Source: Bryoerythrophyllum caledonicum
Lineage: Eukaryota; Streptophyta; Bryopsida; Pottiales; Pottiaceae
Direction of reading: 5' to 3'
Length of the DNA stretch: 64,000 nucleotides
Assembly (NCBI GenBank): GCA_963971425.1
Contig: OZ020519.1
Coordinates: 20,171,397-20,235,396 of the forward strand
Positions 11,556 through 24,000 of the stretch are shown piece after piece; positions within the stretch are counted from its first letter, which is position 1, and each line of letters begins with the position of its first letter. The notes below the pieces were generated by a model that was not told where the DNA came from, made no database searches, and saw nothing but the letters and a program-made list of their open reading frames with translations. The position numbers were made by a program, and so were the translations under genes.

Positions 11556-11647
11556 TGCTCTTCGGTGTGAACGTAGAAATTCTTCGAAATTTTAAATGAA
11601 GAGAATTTCACAGAATTGAATAATTGCTAGAGGGACTGATAAACGTA

Positions 11648-14600
11648 TCAAGGATCAGCGGCATTCGCTTTCTCTAAGTTCACAAGCGCTGCTTCTTTCA
11701 TTTTCCGTGGAATGGACCTCGTAAGTTGGTTAACTTTGCTTGACCAGGTCGCAAACAACACGGAACTCACATGACACCAAACAGGCTTCTCTTGGTCCGC
11801 AACCCAAGTGGCTTCCCAACAGTCCTGGTACTTCCTCTTCAGATTCTTCTGCTTGTTATCAGGCTCCCAATACTTAACGAGGAATTTCCCGTAGTTGACA
11901 TTACCATCTTCCCTGACGACCTCCGAAACTGCTCTTCCCTGCCAGACATGATAGATGTCAGGATCACTAGGTCTTACTAAAACCCAGGAGCCATGACGAA
12001 TGTCACGCCAAGGATTAAATGTAGACTTGGGGGCTTCATTAGCGGGTCCGCAGTAAGGCTCAAGAACCTCATCCTCGGGAGTGACATCCTCTGGTTGTGG
12101 AAGCAGTCCAAGAAGATTTTCACCTCCCTCATGAGGGCCTCTCCAATCATGGGTAGGCCTGAATCCCTCTTCGAGTTCGGAAGGCGTCTGGGGAAGTGGC
12201 TTGTCAAGCTCGTCGATGACATCCTTCCAGTACTGCAGGTATGGGCGAATGGAGTCCGCGTACCCTGCGCACTTAGTCATTCCGGACGCCCAGTAGTCAA
12301 CGTACTTCCGAAGCCCCGTCTTTATAAAGTTCTTGTTCTCCGTCGCTTTCCTGGCCTTGTCTCTGGCAACATCTTGGTTTCCAACAGGGCTCTGCTCCTC
12401 ATTACCCCATATGGGCTTGAATGGAACGGGCTTGGGAGATCCTGATGGAAGCATGGGACGTCCGAAGTCATCTACCTTCCAAAGTTTTATGGGCTCTCTG
12501 TTCATGGGTAACCACTCTGCATCAACGGCAGATTTCTTGAACTTCATGACCGGAACACCGTCATTGTCAACGAAGAACTTGAAAAGATGCATATCACTAA
12601 GTCCTACCAGACGTCCCGCCCCGCTGCATAGATAGCCATCGACATACGATTTGAAGTCGGCGACCTCTTGGATAACTTCCGGCATGAAGGCTAGTTTCTG
12701 TGACTTCATGTATGCCTTCATCAAATCCGCTAGAATATATGTACTGCTTTTCTTCAGTTCTTTCGAAAGATGACTAAAGTAAGCATCAATATCTTCATGC
12801 GTATGTCCGACGACCAAGAAGCCAACCTGTATCTCCTTGAAAACACCTCGAGCAGTTAGCAGTGATAAGAATGCCATCAAATATTGGTTCTTGTTATCCT
12901 TCGCGGAGTTGTCAAGCTGTAGGAACAATTTCGGTGGCAAAGGTTTCGGTCCCTTAAAAGCACTCGGCTCCACGGGCTCTAAAGCGTCCACGCACCTGCT
13001 CTTTCCCCTCATGAGCGCCGCAAACATCGAGTTTGGAGGTGGGTGCTCGAAGAGTGCGCGCGTCTCATGTAAAGGTGCTCCCTCAAGCCGCCGAAAAAGT
13101 TTTGCCAGGGAGGAGATGGTGGCGTTCGAATCTCCAGGCCATAAAGCAGGAGCATAGTGAGCATACACTCCGTCGACATGACCGTGAGCCACCATTCCAG
13201 TGACATTCATGGGAAGTTGTCCGAGACCAGATGTCGCCTTAGTGGTCCTCCACATGCGAGGAAGGGCAGTCTTCGCAGTGTCCATCTTGTCGTGAATGAC
13301 ACAAAGAAAGGTCAGCGGCTTCGCCTTCGACTCCTCTCTCCATGTCGCGTAGAGCTTCCGGCAAGATTGCTGGTGATTCAAGTGAGCCTGTCTATTGCTA
13401 TAGAATAGCTCGTAAGCGGGCGTTCCCTTTGGAGTCGTCAGTAAGAACTGATTGAATTCATCGCAAGTACTGCATTTTGCGAAGGTGCTTCCAGATGGCT
13501 TAATAGCAACATTCCCGAAGAATTCCTTTCTAACCCTATTAACTGTGGACTGACTTACAGGAGGAAGACCGTAGGAGTCGTTTGTCTGCAAGATGAAATA
13601 ATTACCAAGTGAGGACAGTATATCATAAGGATAATCCAGCAGACAGGGCGATGATCAGAGTATTGCAAAGAATGGAAATTTCAGTTCAACATTGACACAG
13701 CCGGAGATCTCCGGTTCACTAACTAGGACTTCGGTCGACTGAAGAAAGAGAGTTCAAATCCATATCACTGTGCAGGGACAAGTAACTTACAGCATTGACG
13801 CTTGCTCGAATTTGCTTCCAGTTGTTTCCCGCAGGAAGATACTTGAGAGTGTCAATCCGACCATTCCCTACACTACGCATTTGGTGAGGCATCTGATCCG
13901 CGTTGTCATTAATAATCGACGTCATTGACCCCATTGCTTGAATAGTGGCAAGCCGTGGGCGCTTGATGCCCTTGTTACCGTGAGTTGCATTGATGATTCC
14001 TCTACTGAAATGTGCGATATACGAGTGAAATGTGGACTTCCGAATTCCATGGATCGTGTACCATGCAACGGAGCAGACCTCCGTTCCTAATAGAGTGACG
14101 TACTTTCTCTTCCGGTCCCCGTCAATTGAGTGAAACTGGCCGCCTACCGAGATCGCATACTCCTTTCGGTCTTCAAAGGATCTGTCATAGAATTTCTGTC
14201 TAACAGAGAGAGTCTGGGATTGTTGAAAGTATTGGCAGCATCGTCTGGGACAGCACCTTTCAGAGCTGATTTTGCGAATTTCGTCATCCATAGTCCTCTT
14301 GGTGTACAAGGATTCTTTCTTGTTAAGGTCTTGCTGTCGGGAAATAAAGCGGTAAGGCTCCTTTGCACGACCCCCCAAATAAGCACCAGAATCAGGTTGT
14401 AATGGCAGGGATGCGAAATGATCTATTGTGCTTTTTAAAGACCTCCCGGAAGGAAAACAGCATTCAAGAATGGGCCACGATTCATGACTCATAATTCTCT
14501 CCGTGTCCCCCACAAAAACGTCGAGGACAGTTACACCAATGTTATCTTCTCCCAAGCATCCACTTCGGAAGTGATCCCCAGCTAACGACGCCATGATTCT

Positions 14601-15104
14601 ACCAGAGCAGAGTACTAACAGATTCCCGTCCAATCGCTGCACTTCAAGTCCAACCCATCTCTCACGTGGGACGAAAGGGGACTCGTCGGACCGGAGATCT
14701 CCGGTAGGAATCTTCACATCCGCCCTTCTCCACAGGACCGTCCGCCGAAGTGTTTGAACAAGTGAACAATATCCGCGTTGCAAGGGAATTAGTGGAAATT
14801 CTTCCGCCAAAGACGTTATGGCCGTTGGTCTGAGTAATACGAACTCACTGGAACCGACTGGTATGTCAACTCCAAGCCATTGACCAACTGGGTGGACCTC
14901 GACAATTGATGCTTCTCCAATTTCGCATGAGCCTGGCCTCAAGAGGTTCACGGACAATCCTGACCACAAAACCTCCGACCTTCCAGTAGACTCCTCGGAT
15001 GGATCATCTTCCTCCATAGAATCCGCTCGACAGAATTCGGGGCACTGAGCTGCGACCATGGCAAGATCGTCCGAGTCACTCTCCCACCAATCAGAGTCAG
15101 ACAT
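11648..15104 (-). CDS. DUF7869-like putative transposase (two exons)
   Basis: Exon 1 is 15104-13791 (438 codons) and exon 2 is 13585-11648. They are joined by a phase-0 intron (13790-13586, donor GTAAGT, acceptor TTGCAG), giving about 1,083 residues. Exon 1 has an acidic start (MSDSDWWESDSDDLAM), a Cys pair (CCPRRCCQYF) and an N-terminal helix-rich region ending HGIRKSTFHSYIAHFSRGII, typical of proteins annotated DUF7869. Exon 2 holds CSTC (about 476-479), IHDKMD (first Asp about 537), LQLDNSAKDNKNQY (Asp about 663) and VGHTHEDIDAYF (Glu/Asp about 702-705). The spacing is compatible with an RNase H-like Asp/Asp/Glu-Asp active site, my inference rather than an established fact. It is the best candidate for the mobilising enzyme. 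The 14-bp palindrome sits in the intron (13701) and once in frame in exon 1 (14691). Element B has a broken copy. Confidence 0.7.
13701..13714. repeat. 14-bp palindrome inside the transposase intron
   Basis: Exact CCGGAGATCTCCGG within the 205-base intron. Element B has a decayed form (CCGCAGATCTCCGG) at 48595. Confidence 0.85.
14691..14704. repeat. 14-bp palindrome inside transposase coding sequence
   Basis: Exact CCGGAGATCTCCGG. On the coding strand it reads as part of Thr-Gly-Asp-Leu-Arg-Ser. In element B the place (49585) is decayed to ...ACTAGAGATCTCCGG on the coding strand (Thr-Arg-Asp-Leu-Arg-Ser). Confidence 0.85.
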
Positions 15105-15218
15105 TCTTCCTGCCTCCGTCGGTCGATGTTCGGCTGCTGACCGATGGCTTTAGTACATGAATATATGGACGTGGATTAGAACTGAAAATCCATGGTCAAA
15201 ATCGTAGGGAGTGTCTAG

Positions 15219-15514
15219 CCGGAGATCTCCGGATGACTCGATATTGAACAGCAACGTCCATTCCTCGTGTAAGTGAGGATGTGAAGGGTGAAGCTAGAAG
15301 TTCTATTCGAATCTTACCGGAGATCTCCGGTTCATCCCAGCCACGCTGCCGTGATATCGTTCAATGATCATTTCGCCCATGAATAGCCGGAGATCTCCGG
15401 GAAAACTGGGCTCATAAATGGGACAGCCAGATGTTTTTTCGATAGTTACCGTGGCTTGCAAGTGAGCACGGCAGAATCCAGAATGTCACGGCTAGAACAG
15501 CCGGAGATCTCCGG
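15219..15514. repeat. Four-palindrome cluster upstream of the transposase gene
   Basis: Exact CCGGAGATCTCCGG at 15219, 15317, 15387 and 15501 (start positions). The intervals 98, 70 and 114 are reproduced exactly in element B (50113, 50211, 50281, 50395). The cluster begins 115 bases upstream of the ATG at 15104, in the promoter region of the leftward gene. Confidence 0.9.
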
Positions 15515-16359
15515 TTCGAATCAACGTCGATATCGAAACATTGACCGTACGGAACATTCGAGGCTGTGGCAGAAAGATTCAGTTGCCAATCCCTGAGAAC
15601 TGTTCGGATTCACACCCCGATCAGTGTGGTCATCCTACTTCTCGAGTCGAAATATATTAGGCGCTCCGGATCTATCTCTTAATTAGGAGACGATTTAGTA
15701 ACTAAATCACTACACGACAGCTTCCGGTCGACTTTGAGGGCGAAGAGAAACACAATCTATACCAATCCTATCAAATTGAATGCCGATTTGAAATTATACG
15801 AGGATACAATCCTAACACTCCTGGAAGACCTACTGTCAAATTGTTTCCCTGCAGAATTCCAGCACGATGTCGCGCACACAAACACTCTCACTAACTGGCT
15901 CAGCTCCCACAGTATCCCAAACCTCTAGAGCAAAAAAGGATGAGAGCTGAGTTGAAGGTTACTCTTATCAACCTCCTCATCACCTCCTGGTGGGAAAATT
16001 CAGGCGCTTAAATTTGAAACGAATCTTGGGCATGCATTCTCTATCATAGTAGCAGCTGTACACCATCATGATAGTGCGCATTCTTCAACGTGCCTACGAC
16101 CGAGGCCACATTCCACTCATGATAAGTGAATGGCTCGTACTCGTGGGATGACCGTATTGTAAGGAAACCATCTAGTCTACAGAGTGCTGCAAATTAGAAA
16201 ACGGAAGATGAAGTATGCCCCATGGTGTGTCTTTGTGATTACAAGGGCCGTATCAATACATGGACTAAGTATAATGTAATCGTATTATTCTTCTTGTACT
16301 CACCATTGTGAATGAAATTATACCCTACGCATGGATAACAGTCGGCCCACTGCTGCCCA
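15515..16359. other. Non-coding spacer of element A
   Basis: Recognisably conserved in element B (about 50409-51240), but the short ORFs here are not conserved as protein there. I see no gene. Ends where the CACTA-like element is inserted. Confidence 0.5.
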
Positions 16360-17423
16360 CTACACTAAAAGTTTCATTTAGTGTAATTGCACGAATAGTG
16401 TACTTACCTTTGTACATTAATTGCAAACAACTTGACAAATAGTGTACTAATTGCAAAGAAGTGTACATTCTAAATAGTTAATTCGATCAAAAATTACTTC
16501 ATCAATAATAACTTTATCGGAGTACACTCCATGGAAATTTATTTTTTATTAGCTTACTTTTACAAGATATTACTATTTCACGTTTTACTTCTTAAAAAGT
16601 TAACTTTTACAAAATTTACTTTTCCAAACATCAACTTTTTCAAAACTTTACTTCACCATACATTTACTTTTACCAAACATTTACTTTTTCAAATTTTTAC
16701 TTTACCATACAATTACTTTTACCAAACATTTACTTTTTCAAAACTTTACTTTACCATTCAATTACTTTTACCAAACATTTACTTTTTCAAAACCTTACTT
16801 TACCTTACAATTACTTTTCAAAAGTTCACTTTTTCAAAAGAAAATTATTTCAAAAGTTCACTTTTTCAGAAGTAAATTATTTCAAAAGTTCACTTTTTCA
16901 AACGTCTACGTTATCAAATCTTTACTTTTTCAAATGTTTACATTTGGGAAAGCTTATTTTTACAAAAGTTTACCTTTTCAAATGGTAAGTTGTCTTTTTT
17001 CCCCGAATTGATGTTTTTTCATAGTTCTTGTTTTTTTCAAAAATGTTGTTTCTTCCAAAATGTTTTTTCCTAATTGTTGTTTTTGCAAAAATGTTGTTTT
17101 TACCTATTTGTTGTTTTCCCAAATTGTTGTTTTTTCCTAATTATTATTTTTTCGCAATTGTTGTTTTTCCAATTTATTGTTTATGAGTTTTATTTTATCT
17201 CTTCTTCACCTTTGACAAAACATATTTCTCTTCTACTTTCAATACACTAAACGTGCACGAGTAAAATAGTTAATATTCCAATAGGGTTTACAAAAGTTCA
17301 CAAATAGTGTAGTAGTTCACATTTAGTGTACTATTTTGTCACTACAGTAATTGCATAGTTGACAATTAGTGTATGGGTTCGTATTTAGTGTGCACTACAC
17401 TAAATGAAACTTTTAGTGTAGTG
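16360..17423. mobile_element. CACTA-like non-autonomous element, 1,064 bp
   Basis: The ends 16360-16387 and 17396-17423 are perfect 28-bp inverted repeats starting CACTACACTAAAAGTTTC. Each repeat is partly self-complementary (TACACTAAA...TTTAGTGTA). Element B lacks this block at the matching place (about 51255), which proves insertion after the two copies parted. Sub-terminal words such as TTTAGTGTA and AATAGTGTA recur inside. The middle is a T-rich array of TTTACTTTTNCAAA-like units, then TTGTTTTTNC-like units. No coding capacity. The CACTA start favours the CACTA (EnSpm) superfamily, but a 3-bp target duplication is not visible (GCC left, TTG right). Confidence 0.75.
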
Positions 17424-17639
17424 TTGTTCAACTGACACTACAGGACACAAGTAGAACGTCGACATTCGTTTCCAATGTGAAATATCTCCAAAATTTCCTT
17501 GTTCGACAAAAGCTATTTGTCTACTTTTGTAGATACGTGTAGAAATATATAACTGAGTAGATGCTTTTAAAAGTACAGCAACCTGGTCCTATGAAAATGG
17601 GTACTGCTTCCGTGGTAAGGCAGGATTGTTCATCACGGT

Positions 17640-18003
17640 TTTAGGGTTTACGGGTTTTAGGGTCTAGGGTCTAGGGTGTAGTGTCTAGGGTCTAGGGTCT
17701 AGGGTCTAGGGTCTAGGTTTAGGGTCTAGGGTCTAGGTTTAGGGTCTAGGGTCTAGGGTCTAGGGTCTAGGGTCTAGGGTCTAGGGTCTAGGGTCTAGGG
17801 TCTACGGTCTAGGGTCTAGGGTCTACGGTCTAGGGTCTAGGGTCTAGGGTCTAGGGTCTAGGGTCTAGGGTCTACGGTATAGGGTCTAGGGTCTAGGGTC
17901 TAGGGTCTAGGGTCTACGGTATAGGGTCTAGGGTCTAGGTTTAGGGTTTACGGTTTAAAATTTCGGGTTCACTATTTACAGTTTAGGGTTTAGGGTTTAG
18001 GGT
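17640..18003. repeat. Telomere-like heptamer tract (TCTAGGG/TTTAGGG)
   Basis: About 40 tandem heptamers, mostly GGGTCTA (TCTAGGG) with TTTAGGG at the edges and some TACGGTC variants. Element B has a shorter TTTAGGG-type tract at the same place (51475-51560), so a short plant-telomere-type array was present before the copies split and expanded here as the TCTAGGG form. It is interstitial, flanked by element sequence on both sides. Confidence 0.9.
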
Positions 18004-18739
18004 TTCTACTTCACGGTTTGGGGTTGAAGGTTAAGGGTTCACGGTGTACGATTCACCGTGGAAGGTTCTGGGTTCATGAAGGTCGAGGGCTTATATCACC
18101 TTTAAATCTATAAATTAGAAATTTATTGATTCTATGGACTATAACCTTAAATTTATCAATAATAGTTATAACTTAAAAAAAAATTGGATTCAATAGCGTG
18201 TAAGAAAATTTAGCGATGATTGAATTTTAACTATTTAAGACTTTGATACATTATGATTTAGTTAGAGGGAGAATAAAGAAGAGAGGGAGGATAATGGATA
18301 TAACTTTAGAGTAGACTAGCTGTTGGTGCTTGCTTTGCAATGCATTAGCCCATTGTCATCATTTTTATGTATTTTTAATATTTAAAAATACGAAAAAATG
18401 AAAGGTGGAATGATTCACTGTACAGTTGACACCGCGGTTCAAGTAGAGTTTTTGTAGTTCACAGCATGGTTGACTACGCGATAGTTAACTTCGTGGTTTA
18501 TGGCGCAAATTATGATTTTAGTACTATGGCTAGGAGTTGGGGCTTGCTTTGCAACGCATTAGTTCAACCATTAATGTAGTTTTAATATCACAAAATAATT
18601 AAGAAGAAAGGTAACAACAAAGTATATACCTCTTTGAAACCTATGCATGATTTAATAATGCAATAGAATAGAATAGAAAAAATAAATTTACTATTTCAAT
18701 AGTACAATATTAATAACCAAGAACGGATATTGAGTAGGA

Positions 18740-19935
18740 GGGGTAATTAAAAGTAAAATAAATTAAAAACAAGGGAGAGGGAGAGTAAGGAAAGGACAGG
18801 AATTGAGAAGGAGAGTAAGAAAGTGACAGGAAGGGAGGGATTTATTTTAAAGTAGTTTATATTTTTAGAATATGGCACTACGGGAATTTAGGGAATAAAA
18901 AAAAAGTCAAAATTAGAAAAGAGATGGAAAGGGAGAGTAAGGAAGTGAGGGAGAATAAGGGGTAGGGAGGGAGAATAAGGGATAGGGAGGGAGAGTAAGC
19001 GAGGAAGAGTGCGGGATTGTTTTTGAGAGTAGTTATTTAATTTTAGAATGTGAATTTATTGAAAGAAGGAAAATCCAAAAAAGTAAACTTCAAAAGGAAA
19101 ATAGAGATGGAGATGGAGAAGGAGAGGAGAGTAAGAGTATAAAAATAAAAAACAAGTAGGAGGGAGAGTAAGCGAGGGAGAATAAGGCAGAGAGGGAGAG
19201 CAAGAGAGGGAGAGTAAGGGAGGGATTTATTTTAAAGTAATTTATATTTTTAGAATATTGCACTAGGGGAATTTAGGGAATAAAAAAACAAAGTCAAAAT
19301 TAGAAAAGAGATGGAGAGGGAGAGTAAGGAAGTGAGGGAGAATAAGGGGTAGGGAGGGAGAGTAAGGGAGGAGTAGTGCGGGATTGTATTTGAGAGTAGT
19401 TATTTAATTTTAGAATGTGAATTTATTGAAAGAAGGAAAATCCAAAAAAGTAAACTTCAAAAGGAAAATAGAGATGGAGATGGAGAAGGAGAGGAGAGTA
19501 AGAGTATAAAAATAAAAAACAAGTAGGAGGGAGAGTAAGCGAGGGAGAATAAGGCAGAGAGGGAGAGCAAGAGAGGGAGAGTAAGGGAGGGATTTATTTT
19601 AAAGTAATTTATATTTTTAGAATATTGCACTAGGGGAATTTAGGGAATAAAAAAAAAAGTCAAAATTAGAAAAGAGATGGAGAGGGAGAGTAAGGAAGTG
19701 AGGGAGAATAATGGATAGGGAGGGAGAGTAAGCAAGGAAGAGTGTGGGATTTATTTTTAGAGTAATAGGTTAATTTAAGAATTTATAATTATTGAAATCA
19801 GGGGGAGCCTAAAAACTACTAGAATCAAGATTAAAAATGAGATGGAGATGGAGAAGGAGGGGAGAGCATAATATAAATAAGAAAAACAAGTGAGGGAAAG
19901 AAGGGAGGGAGTGTAACGGAGAGGGAGATTAAGCT
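18740..19935 (+). repeat. Purine-rich GGGAGAGTAAGG repeats with 370-bp tandem duplication
   Basis: Built of GGGAGAGTAAG(C/G)GAGG words. Blocks starting near 18838, 19220 and 19590 (each beginning with the word GGGATTTATTTTAAAGTA) repeat with a period of about 370-380 bases, including AT-rich filler. Element B carries a less expanded equivalent (52310-53030). No gene. Confidence 0.75.
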
Positions 19936-19978
19936 TTTTCACTTATGACGTTTTAAATTCAAGTATGATGATTACTCT

Positions 19979-20042
19979 AATACCCGGTGAACCCGAGTAT
20001 CTACTGTAGCCATATGTAATACCCAGGAATCCGGGTATCAAT
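19979..20042. repeat. Conserved ATACCCGG/CCGGGTAT hairpin
   Basis: The words TACCCGG and CCGAGTAT, then ATACCC and CCGGGTATC, can fold into a nested hairpin. Element B keeps it (53076-53136) with changes mainly in the loop. Confidence 0.5.
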
Positions 20043-21025
20043 ACGTCTTGTCACGCATGCTCACGACATTGACAATTCATGATTGTGAAATGTACACGTT
20101 GAATATGTACGTGATTAGAGCTGATTTTAAAGTTCACCCACTGTCATCATGAGCCGTCACAGCCCTTGAGCCGTCCAGCTTGTCCCTATCGGGTTAGGGG
20201 AACTCCTAGCATCAAACCTTTTTTTTTTATGGGTGTTGTGTTTGTAATGTCGTAGGTAGTGAGCGGAAGTGGCGGGAGGGGTTTTTTTCGTGGTTTGCGC
20301 AGTAGGCGTCAACGCATTAGGTTAGGGCGGTGTGCGCTGTGAGAGGCTGTCGGTGTGCGAGGTGAGTGTTGATAAAAGTGAGGGACATTGAGCATATCGT
20401 CCAGAGGTTGTTTCTGGATATGGACTGAAGGTCGGAGAGCAGGACTGGAACAGAGATACTGAAATAGGATTTTAAATTTAGCGAGCGCCTCGGTTCACGA
20501 GCGAAGCTGAAACGACGTTGCGGTTGAGGGTGGCGTCTTCACGAACGACCACGAGGAACGGGTGCGCCGAATCGGTCAGTGAAGAGGTATGTATTGTCTC
20601 ACAGATTAAAATTCAGTGTCATCAAATATCGAAGTTTCCCAGGACTGCTTAGAATCGGAACTGGGGCAGGTGTAGGGTTCGGTAAGCGCCATTAGGGTTC
20701 AAGAGAGTCGAGTAATTCTGATGTTGTTAGACGTTGAAGCGGAATTGTAGGGCTTAGGGTATAGGGTTCTGGTATTCAGTGCATTCAGTATAGAAGGTCC
20801 GGAAATGAGCATGTTATGCATGTTATGCGTGTAAATGAGCATGTTATCCGTAAATGAGCAGTGTTGAAATTTATTTTGAGGAAATCTTGTCAATCAGATG
20901 TGGACCTGAAATTCTAGGGCATCTGAAAAATTGTAGAGTTTGTGAGGCTGAGTTGTTGAACGTTGATGTCATCCAGAGCTGTGAATTCGCTTCGATCCCG
21001 AGGAGTTCCTCGAGGAGGTTGGGAA
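20043..21025 (+). promoter_or_regulatory. Likely promoter and 5' leader of the rightward gene
   Basis: No ORF of note. A donor-like GAAGAG|GTATGT occurs at about 20588 and is kept in element B (60612), which suggests a non-coding first exon. Conservation with 56454-56737 and 60380-61010 of element B is continuous except for the insertion there. The first conserved ATG follows at 21026 in a good plant context (GAAATGG). Confidence 0.4.
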
Positions 21026-24000
21026 ATGGCGACTGGAGCTGGAACGTCGAGTGAGACATCATGGAAAGGAGACCGGTAAGTCCACAACATTGAACTGTTT
21101 TCACTGTGTCCGAGTGACTGTGTGTGGATTCTATATTTAACTGTGATTCAAGTTTGTTCATTTGATTCCTAGCGGGTGTATGGCAACAAAGTACACTTAA
21201 ATAATGAAGAGAAACCTCAGATGATGAGTACTAGAATTCAGATATCTGTTAGGCTATAGTCGATTATATTTTTGATGTCCCATGAACAGAAGTGTGTTTC
21301 GAATCATGAATTTGCGAGTGATGATGGTATTGCACGAACATCAGAATGTGCTTGTCCATTCTGAGTCCGTCGAGTCCGGTCCGATTTAATGACAAGAGTA
21401 ATCCATGTGCAAACCTCACATTTGGCGTTCCATCGAAACATTTGCAGATTCAATTTCCTGTGTGTAAGGTCGGTTATTGAAAGCATTGTGAGAGCATTTG
21501 ATTCGTCTCAGTGTGTTTTGTAACTTGAAACATGAATTTTGAGTATGTAAGACTTCCAGTGTAGTATGTCAAACTTCTCTGTGAATGAATGTGAATTTAC
21601 GCGTGATGGTAAGTTGCGATTAGTGCAATGTTAATCCGTACTTACATCAGCCGGAGATCTCCGGTTGCATCCCAAACGGAATACGGAGTTTCAATAATCA
21701 GCCGAAGATCTCCGGATATTGTCGAGGTAGGATAAATCATGATTTATTTTCCCACGATTTAGTATATCTCAGAAATATCCGAAGATCTCCGGACGTTACG
21801 AAGTAGTGCATATACGCGCGTAGGAAGATGTGAACATCGTGAAACTCGACATTCAGGTCATCATCCGGAGATCTCCGGTTCAGGACAGAAGTGGCTCCGG
21901 CTGATACGTACCGAATCGTTCCTGGACGGGTGCACACGACACCCGCAAATCAGCCGGAGATCTCCGGATATGTTCGCAATGGAATTATTCGAAAACGAAC
22001 GCCATTGCTGCTCACAATCCGACATAGAGCGATAGATTTCGGGACGTTTCAAGCATGTTTCGATACCCCCTCACGCCGGCTACAGATCGTTCCTGACGAA
22101 CCGGAGATCTCCGGCTGAGCTCATGCAAGATACTTCAAGCGATTTAAGATCAGTCAAGTATCTGTAGATCTGATGATTGTGCGAAGACCTCCCCTCGCTT
22201 GGGAAGTAATAAACTATTTTAGAAGTTCGATTTCTATCATACACCTCTAGGAATGCAACCGATTTTGAGTGACGGACTCTCCATAGGATACCGGTCAATT
22301 GCAGTGATTTCTAACTGCCTTTGTGCTCTCTCAAACTCATCTTGCAGGGATTCGTGGACAACCACACTTCCGACTGAAAGTCGTCCCGGGAAGCTTGGGG
22401 CGTTTGTAGAGTTCTGGCTCCCTGAGTTTGTCTACAGAGGAATTCACAATGTTGGCTACGTCTACAAATGCCGAGAGAGCATTACCCAGTGGGGAATGAA
22501 GCTCTTGAAAACCCCTGAAGAACCCTGGACATACGTCCCCCAACTTCGGATTGGAAAACGGGGACACCCCGACATTGGACTCGAGGTTCTAGAAATGCAG
22601 GGTCTTGACGACAATGTCTGCCTCCTTGTCGTCCAGGAGAACGTGGACTCATCCACCGAGCCTCTCATATACGGCTTGATTCTGGAGACATCTAAGATTT
22701 CGGATGAGATGGCGGAGACATGTCAGAATGAGAACTTCATATTCAGCCCTCCCACGAGTGATACATGGAGCCCGGCGTACGTTAATGAGCAGTGGAAGTG
22801 GATGGCAGAAGCACAAGAGAAGTCCCGAAAGCCCGTTCCAGACCCGACACCCATTCTGTCCCTGACACCAGAATCAACCCCGGGAAGAAAACGCAAGACA
22901 ACCGTGAAAACTTCGACCCCAGGTTCCTCGTCGCGGGCAGAGAAGGGAAAGAAAGCGAAGGCCGATGAGCCTGGCCTGGCGATCGAAAAGTGCCTAAACT
23001 TCACACAGGCTGACCTTGCCAAAATGAAGAGGACTGAAGTTGAAGCAATTGGCAAGGTTCTCGACGACGCGTTCAAGAACATATACATACTCAAGAATAA
23101 GCCTTTGACAGTAGAAGACCCTGTCACGAAGAAGGATGTCGTGAAGCTCGTTCATTTCAATAATCTACATAGGGCCCCCCCTGGAGGATTAGTGTACAGG
23201 GGCATCCAGAAAGAACGGCTCGAAGGAATCATCAACGCAGTTCGTGCGTCGTCGAAGGCCACGGCCCCAGAGATTCACATTCGAGTCTTGCCACTGAAGA
23301 ATAAACCTGACGGAACTAAGGTGGAGTTCTTCGCGACCAAACCGACGAAGGAGGACTGCCTTAGGGACACGACATACTTTTACATTATTGGTGGTCAGCA
23401 TACTGTGGAGGCGCACAAGATCTTGTCACACGAACTGCCATCAACGTGGACGCTCGAAGAAATATCGCACTTCTCTATCATCCCGGTTTGGACCAAACCA
23501 AACCCCAAAGACATGACCCTGCTGCAACTCTCGCGAGCTCTGAACCAGGATCCGACGGGTCTGCGGAAGGAGCAGAGTTTTACTCAGCAGCTGCAAACGT
23601 GCAGAGTGAAGTGGTTTGAGTTCGGGAAACCCGCCCCCCAACTCTATGGTCGTCCACAATCTGACAAATTCTCGGTAAGCTTACATCCTCCACCTGAATA
23701 TATTTCAATTTCATCAATGAGCTCATTCTTCAAGCAACAAATCCAATCTACCGGAGATCTCCAGGTGCTCACACACTGAGTTATATATTATTGCAGACGT
23801 TCCAACGGCAAGTGGTGCCGACGGTTTTCACTCACCTCGGCAAAACTGACCCAAAAGACGCGAAGGTCCCTCTTCTATTCGAGATGGACGACGCCGTGGT
23901 CCAGAAGTGGATCCAAATCGATAGGATGTTCGTCGCTGGACTCCTTCCAGACTCGAACGGGAAGACTGGCGACCCAGCTAAGCTGAAGCGGAAGCCTTTG

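Noticed and set aside
15734-15928. 64-codon ORF in element A spacer
   Set aside because: Not conserved as protein in element B, where the region is still alignable.
16531-16875. 114-codon ORF in the CACTA-like element
   Set aside because: Low-complexity Phe/Leu/Thr peptide from the T-rich repeat array; not a gene.
16360-17423. 3-bp target duplication for the CACTA-like element
   Set aside because: The flanking triplets GCC and TTG differ, and the site in element B is too diverged to decide.
17640-18003. A real chromosome end
   Set aside because: The heptamer tract is flanked by element sequence on both sides and is shared with the other copy; it is interstitial.
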